Positions 17,116 through 27,066 of a DNA stretch of 43,398 nt are shown piece after piece. Every line of letters begins with the position of its first letter. The stretch's first letter is position 1. This DNA comes from Patescibacteria group bacterium. Lineage in GTDB: Bacteria > Patescibacteriota > Minisyncoccia > Moranbacterales > SCTJ01. A program made the position numbers and the translations under genes. A model generated the notes under the pieces. It did no database searches, was not told where the DNA came from, and saw only the letters and a program-made list of their open reading frames with translations. The stretch spans positions 1-43,398 of the forward strand of contig SCTJ01000079.1 of assembly GCA_004297805.1 (NCBI GenBank), read 5' to 3'.

Positions 17116-18036
17116 CTAGTACGAGATCAGGTCGTAGTTATCGACCATGACCCCGCCATGTGGAACTATGAACCGGAAGTCGGCCCAGAAGATCTTGGTT
17201 CCTCCGTCGACCGTGGCGAGAAAGTACACCATCCCGCCCGAGTCGTGAAGTGGCACCGTGAGGGAAATCGAGTCGGCATTGAAGGCAGCCTGCACTCCCC
17301 CTGGCGGGTCTTCGTCGATCCACCCGCTCTCTGCCCCGTTCCAGACGACCGCGAAAACGTCGCTGAGCGGAACGGATGCCGGACGACCGTCCCCGGCCTC
17401 ATCCTCCTCCAGCACATTGACCAGCATTCCCCCCGAGACCGGTGGAAGGATGGTCATCTGGGCTTCGTCGCCAAATTCGTCATCCCCGATCACGAAGATC
17501 TCCAACATCGGATGATACGACGGGTCCACGGGCGGTGGCGGAAGCGGCGGCGGTGGTGGCGTCGGGGGAAGCAACGTCTTCCAGAAGGACAGCGTGTTCC
17601 CGTTGACGCTCCAGAGAATTCCGGGAGCGGCCGTGATCACAGCCTTCCGCAGATCCAGCTGGAGAATCTTCCTGGACACCCGAAAATTCAAGGTGCCGGC
17701 ATCCTCACTGGGCAGCGACCCGACCACATAGCGTAGATACCGACCGGATTGGTTGCGAAACCGTCTGACGCCAGCCGATTTCGGACATTCGCTGCTGTCC
17801 TGCTCACAGACCTCGTTCTTGAAGAAGACGCTGCCCTTGACCGGGATGGTCTTCTTCTGGTTCCGGAAGCTCTGCGGCTCCAGGAGGTCCCGCCCCTCCT
17901 TCACGACTGCCGGCAAGGTCAGCACCAGCTGACCCTCCTGCAAATTGATCCGGGGCGGCCTTTTCTTGGCCTCCGCGTTCTGCGCGAATGCGCAGACCCA
18001 CACCATCACTGCCAGCAACGACATGAGCTTCTTCAC
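17116..18036 (-). CDS. exported hypothetical protein with poly-Pro linker
   Basis: GTG start at 18036 with SD AAGGAGGA, signal peptide MKKLMSLLAVMVWVCAFAQNAEAKK, PPTPPPPPLPPPPVDP linker. Confidence 0.7.
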   Translation of the reverse strand: MKKLMSLLAVMVWVCAFAQNAEAKKRPPRINLQEGQLVLTLPAVVKEGRDLLEPQSFRNQKKTIPVKGSVFFKNEVCEQDSSECPKSAGVRRFRNQSGRYLRYVVGSLPSEDAGTLNFRVSRKILQLDLRKAVITAAPGILWSVNGNTLSFWKTLLPPTPPPPPLPPPPVDPSYHPMLEIFVIGDDEFGDEAQMTILPPVSGGMLVNVLEEDEAGDGRPASVPLSDVFAVVWNGAESGWIDEDPPGGVQAAFNADSISLTVPLHDSGGMVYFLATVDGGTKIFWADFRFIVPHGGVMVDNYDLISY

Positions 18037-18224
18037 GGCCAGTCCTCCTTGTGTCCCGTGGCCCACACTGATGAGTCCTTGCCACCTTGGCTCGAACTCG
18101 CCTCTTTGCTGCTTATATAGGTTAATTGATTGGCCTTCGGCCAACCAATATAACATTGGAAAGAACTACTCGAACCGGATACTGTATTGCATATGAATAT
18201 TTTTGTAAAGACGAACAGAAATGA

Positions 18225-18262
18225 AGAGACCCCCGCTGCTCGCGTTGAGCATTGGGGGTCTC
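18225..18262 (-). terminator. hairpin GAGACCCCC...GGGGGTCTC
   Basis: 9-bp outer stem plus inner GCTC/GAGC, downstream of 18294 stop. Confidence 0.7.
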
Positions 18263-18293
18263 ATTCTCGTTATTTACTTCGATTCGACTCTCC

Positions 18294-19103
18294 TCAGTCG
18301 AAATCGAAATGGATCAGGTTGTCGGAGCCGATGAACGCGCCCTTGAAGTTCCAGTCGTCATTGTTGAATGGTACGACGTGGCCCTTCCTGGTGACCGCAC
18401 TCAGCGAGCCCCGATCCTCACCCGGCAGCCCACTGATGTGGCACTCGAAGTGTCCGAGCTCGCCGGCCTCGAGGTTGCAGGTCCGAGTTCGCGTCCGGCC
18501 GTTCCACCGGATGAACGCAATGTCATCCGACAGATAGGTCTCAGTGAGACCGAAGATGCCGTTGGACTTCCAACGGATTTTGATCTCGTGATCGCTTGAC
18601 TCGAACTCCACTTCCGGTCGCTGGTAGCTACCGTAAAGGACTAGACCCTCCCGGAAGAGACGCCGACGGGCCAGGCCCGAGAAGCGCAGTCGCCGGATGT
18701 TGAGCCACAGAGGAGGGGCTTGTCCATTACGGTTGACACGCCAGTTACCCTTGTCGTTGTCCAGGGTGTTCGGGATATTGATGACAACCCACAGCTGTCC
18801 CGAACGGTCCCGAACGACCCGACGGTCGGCCGAACGCGCGAGGGACAGAATCCCAAACCCTCCGCGCCGCGCCGAGTGGAACGAAAAGGTCTCCGCCTCG
18901 GAAAGCAGGAGCGGACGCCTCCGTCTGGCAAACACCTGTGGCAGGATGAACACCCGCCCGCAGGAACCTTTGACGGCCGCCAGGAACAGCTCGTGATGGG
19001 AATTGAGAAGCTTCACCCTCGACTCCACCTGCGCCTGGGCCTCCCCCGTCCAGCTCACACCGAACAAGGCGTACAACATGACCAACGCCAGTATCCTCTT
19101 CAC
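18294..19103 (-). CDS. exported hypothetical protein
   Basis: GTG start at 19103 with SD GGGAGG, signal peptide MKRILALVMLYALFGVSWTGEAQAQ. Confidence 0.7.
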   Translation of the reverse strand: MKRILALVMLYALFGVSWTGEAQAQVESRVKLLNSHHELFLAAVKGSCGRVFILPQVFARRRRPLLLSEAETFSFHSARRGGFGILSLARSADRRVVRDRSGQLWVVINIPNTLDNDKGNWRVNRNGQAPPLWLNIRRLRFSGLARRRLFREGLVLYGSYQRPEVEFESSDHEIKIRWKSNGIFGLTETYLSDDIAFIRWNGRTRTRTCNLEAGELGHFECHISGLPGEDRGSLSAVTRKGHVVPFNNDDWNFKGAFIGSDNLIHFDFD

Positions 19104-19217
19104 GTTCGTACCCTCCCTCTTTCCTTGGTTGATATTTGGCCCAAAGGGCCGCCTCACTTATCTCAACATCGGCAGAAATAGCGCCGATTGGTACTTGATG
19201 CCAAAGAACGACCCACA

Positions 19218-19246
19218 AGTATAGTACAATCAAGTCGGTTTGTCAA
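19218..19246 (-). promoter_or_regulatory. sigma70 promoter TTGACA-N17-TATACT
   Basis: Near-perfect consensus upstream of the 19103 start. Confidence 0.65.
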
Positions 19247-19311
19247 TTGCGCTCAACAAAAAAAACGCCGCCTACAGCGCCGTTTTCCCCAAGTCAATGG
19301 ATGTATCTATT

Positions 19312-19611
19312 CTATTTTGCCTCGCGTATTTTATTCAGACTATCGACTCGCGTTGCCATTTCGTTCAACTCAACAATGGTCAGATTGAAATCGCGCTCCC
19401 AATTCAAACCGCCCTTGCTCACTCTCTCTTTCATGCGCGTCGCCATGCCCTTCGGATCTCCCAAAATTAGCGTTCCACCCACAGCTTGACACAACTTATC
19501 AATAGCATATTTAATATCAACCACCAAGTCCTCTTTCGATTTTTGCGCGTCTGGATTCGACTTGGGTTGCGGTCCAAACCCTGGCTTGGATTGGAAAAAA
19601 TCTTTCACCAT
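19312..19611 (-). CDS. hypothetical protein (99 aa)
   Basis: ORF between flanking genes, coding-like composition. Confidence 0.5.
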   Translation of the reverse strand: MVKDFFQSKPGFGPQPKSNPDAQKSKEDLVVDIKYAIDKLCQAVGGTLILGDPKGMATRMKERVSKGGLNWERDFNLTIVELNEMATRVDSLNKIREAK

Positions 19612-19624
19612 ATATTGGTTCCTG

Positions 19625-20794
19625 TTAGAAACTCACGCGCACCGTCTGCTCCTTACCGTCGCGCAATATCGACAAGTCAACTGATTCCCCGACCGCATGT
19701 TGATGCACCACATTGGACAATGGATTATCCAAATTGATTTCTTGACCGTCCACCGTCAGGATGATGTCATTCACTTTGATTCCTGCCTTCTCAGCCGATG
19801 AGTTGGCCATGACTGCCAAGCCTTGTTTGCCAGATGGCGAAAAAACCAGGGCGCCCTTGTCACGCGACAGGGCGTGTGCCAAAGCATAAGGTTTGGTAAT
19901 TGAGACATAGGAGACACCTAGCGAAGCGCGATTTTTCAACTGATCGGCGATGGTCAGTTCAATGGTGCGTCGCACCACATTGGCCGGAATGGCAAAATAT
20001 TTGTCACGATTGTCCAACCTGACTGAACCGATAATCCCAACGACATCACCGTTATAATCGATAGCCGGACCACCCACAAAATCCGCATTGTTCCCGAAAT
20101 CAACTTCAAATATACTCTCTAGCTTGCCGGAAGAAGCCACTGCTTCGCTGGAAATATTGAAAGCCTTGCTGGTCGCGCTCAAAATCCCCGCTGCATAACG
20201 ATTTTGAAAATCTCCTGGCACAATGCCCACCGCAATCAATTTGCGCCCGGCCGAAAAATCGTCAGAATTGGCAAATGAGACAGCTGTCAAATTGGACGCT
20301 TCAATTTTCAGAAAAGCTAGATTGGAAAAATCATCCACCGCACGCAACGCCGCCGAATAGGTGGCGCCGGTATTGGTGATCACTGAATAGGTGGCACCTG
20401 ATTCGAGCAAAGCATTGCGATAGGTCACAATCAAACCATCATTGGTCACGATTACTCCGGGACTCAATCGGGCGGCATCAGTTTTGACCGAGCCACTCGG
20501 CACTGAAATGATGGTCACAGAGCTAGCTGAGGCTTGTGAAGCCACTTTAGCCACCGACGTATCTTCCTTAACTGTCACCTGCTCAGTCCGCGTGATGACC
20601 GTCACATTCTCTTTGAATTTTTTGAAAATACCGAGATTCTCCAGAGCCGGATAAGTGCTCAATTTCGGCATCAAATAATAATTGGCGAATAGCGCACCGC
20701 CGCTACCGAAAACAAAAACAAAAATTATTTTTCCCAATATGGCTGGGACCGAATTTCCTCGTCGCTTTTCAGTTTGAGCTATTTCGTCTGGCAT
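19625..20794 (-). CDS. HtrA/DegP-like protein with PDZ domain, apparently lacking the catalytic triad
   Basis: Trypsin-like fold pattern and PDZ (GIKVNDIILTVDGQEI) but TYRNAL, SNLAFLKI and ADFVGGP at the expected His, Asp and Ser motifs. Confidence 0.75.
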   Translation of the reverse strand: MPDEIAQTEKRRGNSVPAILGKIIFVFVFGSGGALFANYYLMPKLSTYPALENLGIFKKFKENVTVITRTEQVTVKEDTSVAKVASQASASSVTIISVPSGSVKTDAARLSPGVIVTNDGLIVTYRNALLESGATYSVITNTGATYSAALRAVDDFSNLAFLKIEASNLTAVSFANSDDFSAGRKLIAVGIVPGDFQNRYAAGILSATSKAFNISSEAVASSGKLESIFEVDFGNNADFVGGPAIDYNGDVVGIIGSVRLDNRDKYFAIPANVVRRTIELTIADQLKNRASLGVSYVSITKPYALAHALSRDKGALVFSPSGKQGLAVMANSSAEKAGIKVNDIILTVDGQEINLDNPLSNVVHQHAVGESVDLSILRDGKEQTVRVSF

Positions 20795-20840
20795 ACAAAT
20801 ACGCTTTTATTATAACTAATATTGCCAATAGTGTAGCATA

Positions 20841-21578
20841 CTACACTATTGGAAGCCACTTGGCCGTGACCAGCAGCAACCCGATTAGGACGCCGAAAAA
20901 AATAAGGTTGGCCACAATCCGCTTCTGAGAGAGCGTATTGAGAAAATACATTTGTGTCAAGTCCCAAAAGATGAAGTAAAAAATGACTGTCACCACTCCC
21001 GTGGTCAAATAGCCAAATGGCCAAAAATTAGTCATCCAGGCTATTTCCGACATTGCCATACCCAAAATCAAGCTGTAATTCAAAGCTTTCCGCCTCTCCG
21101 CAGAAACAATTCCGAAGTATTCAAAACTCACCGCAAAAGTAAACCCCAAATAGGCCAGCATCAGCGCCCAGAGCGGAATCGAAAAATTGAGATAAAGACC
21201 ATAGGCCGCCGCATAGAAAAAAAATAAGGCTGCCATGACTGAAGCCGCCATGAGACCCCTCGCCGTTTGATCTTTGCGATAACCGCGCAAACGATAAACC
21301 GCCAAGAGTGAGATGTAAAAAACCAGTGAGCTCAGCGCAATGAATCCCTGTTTTTGTTGCGGCGAGTCAATCAAATACAACAGCATGACTGCCGCCACCG
21401 CGAAAGTAATTGGGATAATTGAAAAAACAGCGCTCTTGCCAATGCGCCGCACGCCAATCACTGTTGACCCAATGAGTAGCACGCTGAGCGCCACAATCCA
21501 ACCACTTTCCGCCACCACAAATTCCAAGACTGCAAAAAAGAGAACCGTGTGAAACAATACTTGAAAGTGGAAAAACAT
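20841..21578 (-). CDS. polytopic membrane protein, unknown function
   Basis: 245-aa hydrophobic ORF. Confidence 0.7.
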   Translation of the reverse strand: MFFHFQVLFHTVLFFAVLEFVVAESGWIVALSVLLIGSTVIGVRRIGKSAVFSIIPITFAVAAVMLLYLIDSPQQKQGFIALSSLVFYISLLAVYRLRGYRKDQTARGLMAASVMAALFFFYAAAYGLYLNFSIPLWALMLAYLGFTFAVSFEYFGIVSAERRKALNYSLILGMAMSEIAWMTNFWPFGYLTTGVVTVIFYFIFWDLTQMYFLNTLSQKRIVANLIFFGVLIGLLLVTAKWLPIV

Positions 21579-21646
21579 TTGATAGATTCTAACCCGAGCG
21601 GAGCGTCTTTAGTCAGAAAGCCCCCAGCCCCAGATTTTTCAGATTT

Positions 21647-24262
21647 CTATTTAAACACAACCTTGCCTTTTTCAAACCCAATGCGCACGCGTCCACCTTC
21701 CCGAACTTTGCCTTCAATAATAAGCAGTGCCAGCTCATCTAGAATATCATTTTGAATGACACGTCGCAATGGGCGCGCGCCATAAATCGGGTCATAGCCC
21801 TTATCCGTCAGATAATCCTTGAGCTTGGCATCAAAGGAGACGTTGATATCACGCTCCACCAAACGTTTCTTGACCAGGCCAAGCTGCAATTCCACCACCT
21901 GTTCCAGAACTGGACGACTAAGGGGATGAAAAATAATCACCTCATCAATTCGATTCAAAAACTCCGGCTTGAAGCGTTCACGCAGTGACTCCATGACTTT
22001 GGTACGCATATCTGCTTCGCTTGGAGCAGTCGCCAATAGTCGATCTTCCTTGAAACCCAAGCCTTGCATTTTATAGATGATGTCCGAACCCACGTTGGAG
22101 GTCATGATGATTACTACATTTTTGAAGTTCACCACGCGCCCCTTGGCATCAGTCAGTCGACCGTCATCCAAAATTTGCAGCAAAATATTGAACACCTGCG
22201 GATGGGCTTTTTCAATTTCATCAAAAAGAATCACGCTGTAGGGGCGACGTCGCACAATCTCCGTGAGCTGCCCCCCCTCATCATAACCCACATAACCCGG
22301 CGGCGAGCCAATCATTTTAGCAATGGAATGCGATTCCATGTATTCACTCATGTCCAGGCGCACCAGCGCTTTTTGATCATCAAACAAGAACTCGGCTAGC
22401 GATTTGGCTAACTCCGTCTTCCCCACGCCAGTTGGGCCCAAAAACATGAAGGAGCCAATGGGCCGTTGCTCTTCGGAAATGCCCGCCCGTGATCGCCGGA
22501 TAGCATTGGCCACAGATTTGATGGCTTCCGCCTGGCCAACCACATGCCGTGAAAGCTCTTCCTCAGCCTGAGCCAGCTTTTGCATCTCACCCTGCATCAT
22601 TTTGGACACCGGAATACCAGTCCAACGCGACACCACTCGGGCGATATCTTCCTCCGTCACTTCTTCCTTGAGAATGGACTTTTCAGTTTGCAGCTTCACC
22701 AACTTACGCTCTTCGCTTTTGACCTTCTTTTCCAAATCCGGAATTTTGCCATAACGAATTTCCGCCACCTTATCCAATTCCCCTTTACGTTCAGCAATCT
22801 CGGCTTCCGACCTGAGCTTTTCCATCTCTTCTTTGTGGGTCCGCATAACTGTGATCAGCTCTTTCTCTGATTTCCATTGTAAAGTCAGCTGCTGTGAACG
22901 TTCTTTCAACTCGGATAGCTCCTTGTTGAGTTGTTGGATTCTCTTTTTTGATTCGGCATTCGTTTCTTTCTGCAAGGCTTTCTTTTCAATTTCCAGCCGG
23001 CGGATACTCCGCCCTAATTGGTCAATCTCAATCGGCATCGATTCAATTTCCATCTTGAGTGAGGAAGCCGCTTCATCGATCAGGTCGACTGCCTTGTCTG
23101 GCAAAAAGCGATCAGAAATATAGCGTTGCGACAATTTGACGGCTGCCTGAATAGCATCGTCCGTAATCTTCACCCCGTGGTGCAGCTCATATTTTTCCTT
23201 GAGTCCCCGCAAAATCGCAACCGAGTCTTCAGTCGATGGCTCGCTCACCATGACCGGTTGAAAACGCCGCTCCAGGGCTGCATCCTTCTCGATATAGCGC
23301 TGATATTCCTTGATGGTGGTAGCGCCTACCGTCCGCATTTGGCCACGGGCCAAAGCCGGCTTGAGCATATTGGAAGCGTCGAGTGCCCCTTCGGTCGCCC
23401 CCGCCCCCACCAAAGTGTGCAATTCATCAATGAACATGATAAACTTGCCTGCCGAATGCTCGACTTCCTTGATGATTGCCTTGAGTCTTTCTTCAAACTC
23501 ACCGCGAAATTTGGCACCCGCCAACAATGATCCCAAATCCAAAGAGATAATTTCTTTATCTTTCAAATTTTCCGGCACGTCCCCCGACACAATGCGCTGC
23601 GCCAAACCTTCCACAATGGCAGTCTTGCCCGTACCGGCCTCCCCAATCAGCACCGGATTATTTTTGGTGCGTCGCGTCAACACTTGCATCACCCGCCGAA
23701 TCTCTTCATCGCGCCCAATTACTGGATCGAGTTTCTCAGCGCGCGCCAAAGCGGTCAGATTGATGGTGTATTTCTCAATGACTTGGAACTTACCCTCTGG
23801 ATCCGGACTATCCACTCGCTGGCTCCCCCGCACCTCCGAAAGCATTTTAAGCACGGCCTCATATTTCACCTGTAATTTTTCCAAGAGCGTCTTCATGCTG
23901 GAAGGCACGGTCAAAATCGCCAACAGCAAATGCTCAGTCGACACAAAGTCGTCTTGAATCTTGTCCATCTCGCGCTCCGCTTGATCCAACACTTGGGCCA
24001 GCGTCGGCGTCACATAAATTTGGCTGACTCCCCCGGCAGGGATTTTGGGACCCCGGCTAACTTCTTCCTTGATTTGTTGATGAAGCTGTTCTGGATCAAC
24101 ACCCAGCTTTCGCAGTACCACCGGTACGGTGGATTCTTCCTGCGTCACTAGTCCAGCCAACAAGTGACCAATATCAATCTGCTGTTGAGAAAGCGACAAC
24201 GCCAACTCTTGAGCCCGTCGCAGCGCATCCTGACTCTTGGTGGTAAATCGATTGATATCCAT
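21647..24262 (-). CDS. clpB: ATP-dependent chaperone ClpB
   Basis: Two AAA modules ([37 protein letters not shown]), Clp N-domain, coiled-coil middle domain. Confidence 0.95.
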   Translation of the reverse strand: MDINRFTTKSQDALRRAQELALSLSQQQIDIGHLLAGLVTQEESTVPVVLRKLGVDPEQLHQQIKEEVSRGPKIPAGGVSQIYVTPTLAQVLDQAEREMDKIQDDFVSTEHLLLAILTVPSSMKTLLEKLQVKYEAVLKMLSEVRGSQRVDSPDPEGKFQVIEKYTINLTALARAEKLDPVIGRDEEIRRVMQVLTRRTKNNPVLIGEAGTGKTAIVEGLAQRIVSGDVPENLKDKEIISLDLGSLLAGAKFRGEFEERLKAIIKEVEHSAGKFIMFIDELHTLVGAGATEGALDASNMLKPALARGQMRTVGATTIKEYQRYIEKDAALERRFQPVMVSEPSTEDSVAILRGLKEKYELHHGVKITDDAIQAAVKLSQRYISDRFLPDKAVDLIDEAASSLKMEIESMPIEIDQLGRSIRRLEIEKKALQKETNAESKKRIQQLNKELSELKERSQQLTLQWKSEKELITVMRTHKEEMEKLRSEAEIAERKGELDKVAEIRYGKIPDLEKKVKSEERKLVKLQTEKSILKEEVTEEDIARVVSRWTGIPVSKMMQGEMQKLAQAEEELSRHVVGQAEAIKSVANAIRRSRAGISEEQRPIGSFMFLGPTGVGKTELAKSLAEFLFDDQKALVRLDMSEYMESHSIAKMIGSPPGYVGYDEGGQLTEIVRRRPYSVILFDEIEKAHPQVFNILLQILDDGRLTDAKGRVVNFKNVVIIMTSNVGSDIIYKMQGLGFKEDRLLATAPSEADMRTKVMESLRERFKPEFLNRIDEVIIFHPLSRPVLEQVVELQLGLVKKRLVERDINVSFDAKLKDYLTDKGYDPIYGARPLRRVIQNDILDELALLIIEGKVREGGRVRIGFEKGKVVFK

Positions 24263-24447
24263 AAAACTTGGTTTCCTTAGTTATCTCTGGCCAGTATACC
24301 GCGGACTACTTCCGCGCGTCCAGCACCGCCCGAACGCTCTTTGTTTCACCCCAACTGCTGGCTACATGATTGGGAACTCGAAAAAGGCGTATCCTAACCA
24401 TGCATACCTTGATTTACAAACCTAACGGATAAGTATTCGAACGAAAA

Positions 24448-24630
24448 CTAAGCTTCCATCGAAATCGCCCCAACCGGACAGCTATTCACTGCTTCTTCGC
24501 AATTGCAATCTCCGCAATCCTCGGCGATGACCGTTGATTTTCCGTCTTTAAGCTGAAACACTTGCGGACAGAGTGACTCGCAAGTACCGCAACCGATACA
24601 CAAGTCGTGATCTACTTTTGGCTTGGCCAT
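24448..24630 (-). CDS. ferredoxin (4Fe-4S)
   Basis: CIGCGTCESLCPQVF...CPVGAI. Confidence 0.85.
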   Translation of the reverse strand: MAKPKVDHDLCIGCGTCESLCPQVFQLKDGKSTVIAEDCGDCNCEEAVNSCPVGAISMEA

Positions 24631-24730
24631 ATTTTTTATTATGTTTAGTGTTTACTACTTATTACCCTTACTATTGAAAAATATTTCTAACTCACCGTTT
24701 ACTACGCCGCACCCGACCAATCGGACGCAC

Positions 24731-25813
24731 CTAAAACAAAATCGAGGGATCACCGGCCGCATTCTCACGGAGTGTCTTTTCAAATTGCACCATATCCAGA
24801 TCTATAAATTCCACAAACTGCTTGTCAGCCCCCCAACGGAAACCCTTGATGAATATATGCACCGGGATATTCCGCATCTGATCGCCAAGCCAGTCGGCAA
24901 ATTGTTGTTTTTTCACAAATATTTGGCGAATGCGCACCTGTTCGACATCATCTTCAACCTTGCGATCTTCCATCTCAATAACATGAAAACCCAGTGAACT
25001 CTCCAATGGAGCACTGCGCTCACCTTTTTTCAAAGCATAGATGGCTGGTGCAATTTCTGGAGGCAACTGCGATTTAGTAAACCAACCCAGCTCCCCGCCA
25101 GTAGCCACCGTGGCCCCCTCTGAATACTTTGCTACGACTGCCGTGAATTCCTGATCTTGCTGCAAAGCCGCCTCGGCTTCCTTAATTTTAGATTCAGCTG
25201 GCACACGCGTGGCATCTTCCCTTTGAAAAGTCTTGATCAATTCATCTTTATACATTGATGGTCGAACTACTTTTTCTTCAAAATCAGTCACCGTCCAACC
25301 ATACAAGCGCGACAGGTCGGTCGTCACCACCTCGCTGGAACCATTTTCTTCCATCTTGCGCGTCACGCTGTCATGCACCACCTCATCCGCAATCACAATT
25401 CCCCGCTGCCTGGCTAGCACTTCAATGGCCTTGTCTTCGACCATCTTGTTAATCACTTCTCGCGATTTCACTAGCAAGCGTTTCTCACCGTTAGGAGTGG
25501 AGAAGTCAACGCGCCCACCCATTGCTGAAAAGTCCTGATTTTCATAAAACTGTTTGACTGAAGCCACATTCGCATTGTAGTCGCCCAAAGATATCCAAAC
25601 CGACCCAACTTTGGCCGCGGGATATGGCACCACGCGTTCCACTGCCAAAACCAAGCGCCCTTTATTCCCAAAACCATAAGCCGCTATACCCACACCCAAC
25701 ACCACCATGAATAATAGCGCAATCGGAATTCCGATCACCGTGGAAAACTTCACGTGTTTGGGCTCGGATTCAACTTTATCTTTACTCTTTTTAGAACGCC
25801 AGGATGCAACCAT
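24731..25813 (-). CDS. PpiC/SurA-like peptidyl-prolyl isomerase
   Basis: N-terminal TM, SurA-N-like helices, GGELGWFTKSQLPPEIAPAIYALKKGERSAPLESSLGFHVIEMEDR. Confidence 0.87.
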   Translation of the reverse strand: MVASWRSKKSKDKVESEPKHVKFSTVIGIPIALLFMVVLGVGIAAYGFGNKGRLVLAVERVVPYPAAKVGSVWISLGDYNANVASVKQFYENQDFSAMGGRVDFSTPNGEKRLLVKSREVINKMVEDKAIEVLARQRGIVIADEVVHDSVTRKMEENGSSEVVTTDLSRLYGWTVTDFEEKVVRPSMYKDELIKTFQREDATRVPAESKIKEAEAALQQDQEFTAVVAKYSEGATVATGGELGWFTKSQLPPEIAPAIYALKKGERSAPLESSLGFHVIEMEDRKVEDDVEQVRIRQIFVKKQQFADWLGDQMRNIPVHIFIKGFRWGADKQFVEFIDLDMVQFEKTLRENAAGDPSILF

Positions 25814-25825
25814 GATACGTAGTTA

Positions 25826-26209
25826 TTAGTATTTGAAAAAATAATCCCACCATTTCTGATAATTGGGCCGGGAATCAACTTGAACCCCCGCCACCGCACT
25901 TGTCGGCTGATTTTCCTCACGTAGCGAGGGACTCAGTTTGATGATCGCCACCTGTTCGCCCTCTCGTTGCAAATTCAATTTGTCTTTAGCGGTTTTCTCT
26001 TGATATTCCGGAGTTTCAAAATAGGCAATCTTGTCTCGCAGTTCCTCATTATTTTTGCGGACTCGCTCGGCTTCCTCGCGCATACCTTGCACTTCCGCCT
26101 GAATCTGATGCGTGCGCTTGGCTTCGCGGAGTGCTCGATAAGCCACATAACCTGAGAGAGGCAAACCGACGAACACAATCAGGATAGAAATGATGGTTTT
26201 GCGTCCCAT
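25826..26209 (-). CDS. FtsB/DivIC septum formation initiator-like protein
   Basis: N-terminal TM plus coiled-coil, KNNEELRDKIAYFETPEYQEKTAKDKLNLQREGE; start trimmed to ATG at 26209. Confidence 0.75.
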   Translation of the reverse strand: MGRKTIISILIVFVGLPLSGYVAYRALREAKRTHQIQAEVQGMREEAERVRKNNEELRDKIAYFETPEYQEKTAKDKLNLQREGEQVAIIKLSPSLREENQPTSAVAGVQVDSRPNYQKWWDYFFKY

Positions 26210-26213
26210 GAAG

Positions 26214-26330
26214 TTAGTATTGCGAGCGGATGAGCGGCGCCAAAGAAAAAGCCACCATCGAAATGACCCCAAGAACTGAGATGATCACCCAGATCACATA
26301 CATTCGCTTTTTGTGTTTGCGTGTACTCAT
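26214..26330 (-). CDS. small single-pass membrane protein (38 aa)
   Basis: MSTRKHKKRMYVIWVIISVLGVISMVAFSLAPLIRSQY, read between FtsB-like gene and upstream hairpin; not in supplied ORF list. Confidence 0.5.
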   Translation of the reverse strand: MSTRKHKKRMYVIWVIISVLGVISMVAFSLAPLIRSQY

Positions 26331-26381
26331 CTCTGACAGTTTAGCAAATTTGTCCACTGAGTACAAGTATAAAAACAACAA

Positions 26382-26418
26382 GCCCTTGGCCACGGAATTA
26401 CCGTAACCAAGGGCTCAG
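26382..26418 (-). terminator. hairpin AGCCCTTGG...CCAAGGGCT followed by T-rich tract
   Basis: 9-bp outer stem, inner ACGG/CCGT; TTGTTGTTTTTAT on minus strand. Confidence 0.7.
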
Positions 26419-26963
26419 CGAATGGCCGTAAACTGGTCGTGCACAAACTCGTACTGGGTGACGTAGCAGCGTTGGCCGTTGCCATGAAACTGGGCTGAGG
26501 CCGGCAGAGTGACCTTGATCGGGAGGAACGACTGAGTGAGCAGCACCTCCAGCCGCAATCCACCGCCGTCGAGCCTCACTCCCTCAAGTTTCACTCCTGG
26601 TAGGCGCCGCTTGGCCATCGTGATCAGCTGCGACCAGATGAATTCCTGATGCAGCGCGGGGCCACAGAGAGGCAACCGCACTAGCACCGACACCTCGCCG
26701 ATGTGGTCCTTGGGGAACTGCACATCGACCACGAACACCTCAAGTCGCAGCACCTGCTTGCACAGCTTTTCCGAAACCACCTCTGGCCAGTACATCAGGA
26801 TCTGATTGATCTTTTGCCAGGTGAGTCGACGCGTCACGCAGCCAATCCGATGCTCCACCTCCTGAGCAATGGCCACATAGAGCAGGTCGCTGGTTTTCAC
26901 CAATCCCCAACACCTCGGCAGCAGATCCAGAACCGCTCCTCGACGCCTGAGAATCATTGCCAC
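26415..26963 (-). CDS. hypothetical protein (182 aa), GC-rich cassette
   Basis: GTG start with SD AAAGGAGGTGA; terminator at 3' end. Confidence 0.65.
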   Translation of the reverse strand: MAMILRRRGAVLDLLPRCWGLVKTSDLLYVAIAQEVEHRIGCVTRRLTWQKINQILMYWPEVVSEKLCKQVLRLEVFVVDVQFPKDHIGEVSVLVRLPLCGPALHQEFIWSQLITMAKRRLPGVKLEGVRLDGGGLRLEVLLTQSFLPIKVTLPASAQFHGNGQRCYVTQYEFVHDQFTAIR

Positions 26964-27066
26964 GCTCGCCTCACCTCCTTTGGGTTCGTTTTTCCCAAGA
27001 CCATTCTCGGGTTATTCAAAATAACACATCTCCGGAGAGACGTGCAAGGACCGACTATGAGACTAT

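Noticed and set aside
19312-19611. 99-aa ORF as a toxin-antitoxin component
   Set aside because: No partner gene or recognisable TA motif
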